From contig CADBTH010000167.1 of assembly GCA_902797495.1 (NCBI GenBank), forward strand, positions 1 through 7,659: a DNA stretch of 7,659 nucleotides. Reading direction: 5' to 3'. Origin of the DNA: an uncultured Ruminococcus sp. Its GTDB lineage: Bacteria > Bacillota > Clostridia > Oscillospirales > CAG-272. The position numbers were made by a program, and so were the translations under genes. The notes beneath the pieces are model-generated. The model was not told the DNA's origin. It searched no databases and worked only from the letters and a program-made list of their open reading frames with translations. Positions 5,092 to 7,659 of this stretch are shown here, in pieces; within the stretch, counting starts at the first letter, position 1; every line of letters begins with the position of its first letter.

Positions 5092-6107
5092 GCGGTAATG
5101 AAATGACGGTAAAAGCCGTCTCGGGCGAATACTCCGTGCTGAGTATTGCCGGCGGCGCGAAGCGCGCGGCTGAAATATGGGGCCTTACCGGAAGGCGCGT
5201 CCTCGTCGTCACCGACAGCGGAGTCCCCGAAGAATACGCAAAGCGCACAGCGGCAGGGTGCGGCGGCTCGGTACTGACTCTCCCCGAGGGCGAGGCGACG
5301 AAGTGCGAAAAATATCTTGCGGCGATATGGAGCGAGTGCTGTTCGCTCGGGCTCACACGCGGCGACTGCATCGTCGCGGTCGGCGGCGGAGTCGTCGGCG
5401 ACATAGCGGGTTTTGCCGCGGCGACCTATATGCGCGGTATCGATTTCTACAACCTGCCGACGACCGTCCTCTCGCAGGTCGACTCCTCTGTCGGAGGAAA
5501 GACCGCGATCGATTTCGGCGGCTATAAGAATATCGTCGGCGCGTTCCATCAGCCGAAGGGAGTCATCCTCGACGAGGAGCTCCTCTCGACTCTTCCCGCT
5601 CGCCAAGTTGCGAACGGGCTTGCGGAAGCCGTCAAAATGGCGGCGACGTTCGACGAAGATCTCTTCTCTTTCATGGAGGCAAACGACCCGAGAGATTACC
5701 TCGGCGAGGTGATACGCCGCGCCGTTTCGATAAAAATAAAAGTCGTCGAAGAGGACGAGCGCGAGTCGGGTCTACGGCGGGTATTGAACTTCGGTCACAC
5801 CGCGGCTCACGCGATAGAGAGCGCCGCGGGCTTCGGGGATATACTCCACGGAGAAGCGGTCGCGGCGGGAATGATCCCGATGGCAAACGGAGAGGCGAGA
5901 GAGAGACTGATAAGAGTCCTCGAAAAGTTGGGGCTTCCGACAAGAATACCGGTACCTGCAAAGGAACTGACGAGGGCCGTCTGTCACGACAAGAAGTCGT
6001 ACGGCGGAAAGATAATGTGCGTCGTGTGCCCTGAGATCGGAGAATACGCGATCGAAAAAATGACTCCCGAAGAATTTGAAAGACGCATCGCGGAGGCGGA
6101 AATATGA
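5088..6107 (+). CDS. aroB: 3-dehydroquinate synthase
   Basis: A 339-residue enzyme of the shikimate pathway that cyclises DAHP to 3-dehydroquinate with catalytic NAD+ and a divalent metal. Visible motifs are the NAD-binding GGGVVGD (99-105), the substrate-site segment QVDSSVGGKTA (130-140) and KNIVGAFHQP (147-156). The metal ligands expected for the family are E180 (in GLAEAVK), H237 (in NFGHTAAHAIE) and H254 (in LHGEAVA). DKK (301-303) is also conserved. The length is slightly short compared with the usual 350-360. The ATG at 5088 overlaps the pheA TGA by four bases and has GAGGGAG at 5071-5077; a second ATG at 5103 is possible but lacks this coupling. Its stop overlaps the aroC start. Confidence 0.97.
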   Translation: MSGNEMTVKAVSGEYSVLSIAGGAKRAAEIWGLTGRRVLVVTDSGVPEEYAKRTAAGCGGSVLTLPEGEATKCEKYLAAIWSECCSLGLTRGDCIVAVGGGVVGDIAGFAAATYMRGIDFYNLPTTVLSQVDSSVGGKTAIDFGGYKNIVGAFHQPKGVILDEELLSTLPARQVANGLAEAVKMAATFDEDLFSFMEANDPRDYLGEVIRRAVSIKIKVVEEDERESGLRRVLNFGHTAAHAIESAAGFGDILHGEAVAAGMIPMANGEARERLIRVLEKLGLPTRIPVPAKELTRAVCHDKKSYGGKIMCVVCPEIGEYAIEKMTPEEFERRIAEAEI

Positions 6108-7189
6108 ACAACACCATCGGTAACAGTATAAAGATGACTCTCTTCGGAGAGAGCCACGGCAAATATATCGGAGCCGTCGTCGACGGTCTTCCCGCGGGGA
6201 TACCCGTGAATGAAGAAGAGATCGCAAAAGCTCTCGCGGCGAGACGCCCTCAGGGAGATATTTCGACCGCAAGGCGCGAGGCGGACGAGTTCACCGTCGC
6301 CTCCGGAGTTTTCCGCGGCTACACGTGCGGCACTCCCCTTTGCGTCCTCATTCCGAACGCGGACGTAAAAAGCTCCGACTACTCCCCGATGATCGCGCGC
6401 CCCGGTCACGCGGACTTCACGTCGCGCGTCAGGAACGCGGGTTTTGAAGACTTCCGCGGAGGCGGTCACTTCAGCGGAAGGATAACCGCGGCGGCGGTCG
6501 CGGCTTGCTCCGTCATAACCTCGGCGCTTGAAGCGAAAGGCGTCGTCGTCGGAACTCATATATTATCGATCGCGAACGTCAGCGACAAGCCTTTTTCCGG
6601 CGGCGCGGACGAGATCAAGTCTCTGAAAAACGACCCTTTCCCTCTTCTCGACAGAGAGCGCGAGGGAGAGATGAAAGATGCGATCGCCTCGGCGAAGCGA
6701 GACGGCGACAGCGTGGGCGGCGTTCTCGAGAGCGCGGTTTGCGGTGTGCCCGCCGGTATCGGCGACCCGTGGTTTGCGACCGTCGAAGGCGCGCTCTCGT
6801 ACGCGCTCTTCTCGATACCCGCGATAAAGGGAGTCGAGTTCGGCCGCGGTTTCGATCTCGCGTCGATGCGCGGGAGCGAGGCGAACGACCCGTTTGAAAT
6901 CAAGGACGGAAAAACTATTACCGTCACGAACAACTGCGGCGGCGTTCTCGGTGGAATGACGACGGGCTCTCCCGTCGTGTTCAGAACGGCGGTAAAGCCG
7001 ACTCCGACGATCGCAAAAGAGCAGCGCACGGTCGACCTCGACAGAAACGAAGAGACCGTCGCCGCCGCTCGCGGAAGGCACGACCCTTGTATCGTCCACC
7101 GCGCGGCGTCGGTCGTCAACGCGATGACGTCGTTCGTCGTCGCCGATATGCTGACGAAATACTTCGGAGAGGAGTATCTTCGTTCATGA
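6104..7189 (+). CDS. aroC: Chorismate synthase
   Basis: A 361-residue enzyme that makes chorismate from EPSP by anti-1,4 elimination, using reduced FMN as an unconsumed cofactor. Family signatures are GNSIKMTLFGESHG (6-19, catalytic-type H18), RRPQGDISTARREAD (48-62), RPGHADFT (99-106, H102), a flavin-site segment FRGGGHFSGR (117-126), RDGDSVGG (199-206) and GRHDPCIVHRA (324-334). Length matches the family. Whether a separate flavin reductase is required cannot be told. GGAGG at 6092-6096 lies seven bases before the ATG, which overlaps the aroB stop as ATGA. The end overlaps the aroE start in the same way, so translation is probably coupled along the operon. The product feeds directly into PheA, the first gene. 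Confidence 0.97.
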   Translation: MNNTIGNSIKMTLFGESHGKYIGAVVDGLPAGIPVNEEEIAKALAARRPQGDISTARREADEFTVASGVFRGYTCGTPLCVLIPNADVKSSDYSPMIARPGHADFTSRVRNAGFEDFRGGGHFSGRITAAAVAACSVITSALEAKGVVVGTHILSIANVSDKPFSGGADEIKSLKNDPFPLLDREREGEMKDAIASAKRDGDSVGGVLESAVCGVPAGIGDPWFATVEGALSYALFSIPAIKGVEFGRGFDLASMRGSEANDPFEIKDGKTITVTNNCGGVLGGMTTGSPVVFRTAVKPTPTIAKEQRTVDLDRNEETVAAARGRHDPCIVHRAASVVNAMTSFVVADMLTKYFGEEYLRS

Positions 7190-7659
7190 TCGGATACGGA
7201 CTGATCGGGGAGCGGCTCGGACACAGCTTCTCGCCCGAAATACACAAGCTGATCGGCGGATACAGCTACGATCTTATAGAACTCAGACCGGAAGAATTAA
7301 AGGATTTCTTTGTGCGAAAAGAATTTTGCGCCGTGAACGTAACTATCCCCTATAAGGAAGCGGTGATCCCCCTTCTCGACGTTGTCGACGACGCGGCAAG
7401 GGAGATAGGAGCCGTAAACACGGTCGTTAACAAAGACGGCGCGCTTTACGGATACAACACCGACTGCTACGGGATGATGAGCGCGATGCTTCGCGCCGAG
7501 ATCTTGCCCGCGGGAAAAAAAGTCCTGATCTGCGGAACGGGCGGCACTTCTAAGACCGCCGCCTACGTCGCTCGCGAGCTCGGAGCGAAAGAGGTGATAC
7601 GTCTCTCAAGGAGCGGAAAAGACGGGAGCGCAGCGTACGAAGAAGCGTACGGGACGCAC
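7186..7659 (+). CDS. aroE: Shikimate dehydrogenase (3' partial)
   Basis: The first 158 residues of an AroE-type enzyme that reduces 3-dehydroshikimate to shikimate with NADPH; the frame is open at the window edge. Shikimate-binding S14 and S16 (LGHSFSPEIH), catalytic K57 in NVTIPYK (51-57), N78 in GAVNT and D93 in NTD (91-93) are all present. The nucleotide-binding glycine loop reads GTGGTSKTAA (117-126) instead of the more familiar GAGGxxxA form. The following basic patch is SRSG (141-144) where NRT is common, so cofactor preference is not certain from the sequence. The ATG overlaps the aroC TGA by four bases; GGAGAGGAG at 7166-7174 provides the ribosome binding site. The rest of the nucleotide-binding domain is off the window, so intactness cannot be judged. 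Confidence 0.94.
   Translation, partial: MIGYGLIGERLGHSFSPEIHKLIGGYSYDLIELRPEELKDFFVRKEFCAVNVTIPYKEAVIPLLDVVDDAAREIGAVNTVVNKDGALYGYNTDCYGMMSAMLRAEILPAGKKVLICGTGGTSKTAAYVARELGAKEVIRLSRSGKDGSAAYEEAYGTH

Overview
The window reads as a chromosomal stretch of a fairly GC-rich anaerobic Bacillota, most likely an uncultured Clostridia lineage (inference). The clues are a small FeoB-associated Cys-rich membrane protein behind feoB, strong GGAGG-type ribosome binding sites, a fused chorismate mutase/prephenate dehydratase, and a compact aro operon. All genes are on the + strand and read outward from left to right. There is no sign of phage, transposon, CRISPR or RNA genes.

Region 1 (1-477) holds the end of feoB, the ferrous iron permease. 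It is followed by a 56-residue one-pass membrane protein with four cysteines and then a clear intrinsic terminator. The 5' arm of that terminator can instead pair with the last codons of the small gene, a possible attenuator.

Region 2 (488-3756) holds a MacB/LolD-type ABC ATPase, a two-FtsX-domain permease and a small CxxC heavy-metal-associated (HMA) protein. Each is separated from the next by one base. A perfect 12-bp hairpin without a U-tract closes the unit.

Region 3 (3782-4005) is the most interesting part: a short AT-rich leader in a GC-rich window. A near-consensus promoter is followed by a well-placed Shine-Dalgarno sequence and a 17-residue reading frame, MFSVYYFYFKSTDCLYF, in which eight residues are Phe or Tyr. 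Segments follow that can fold either as an antiterminator or as a textbook terminator. This is the layout of ribosome-mediated (pheA/trp-type) transcription attenuation. Aromatic amino acid genes in this phylum are more often associated with T-box or protein control, and no T-box is visible here.

Region 4 (4006-7659) is the controlled operon: pheA (bifunctional, with ACT domain), aroB, aroC and aroE, the last cut by the window edge. Every junction is a 4-base ATGA overlap. Together the genes supply three steps of the common shikimate pathway and the branch from chorismate to phenylpyruvate. A leader that reads both Phe and Tyr codons but no Trp codon fits an operon serving shared and Phe-specific steps.
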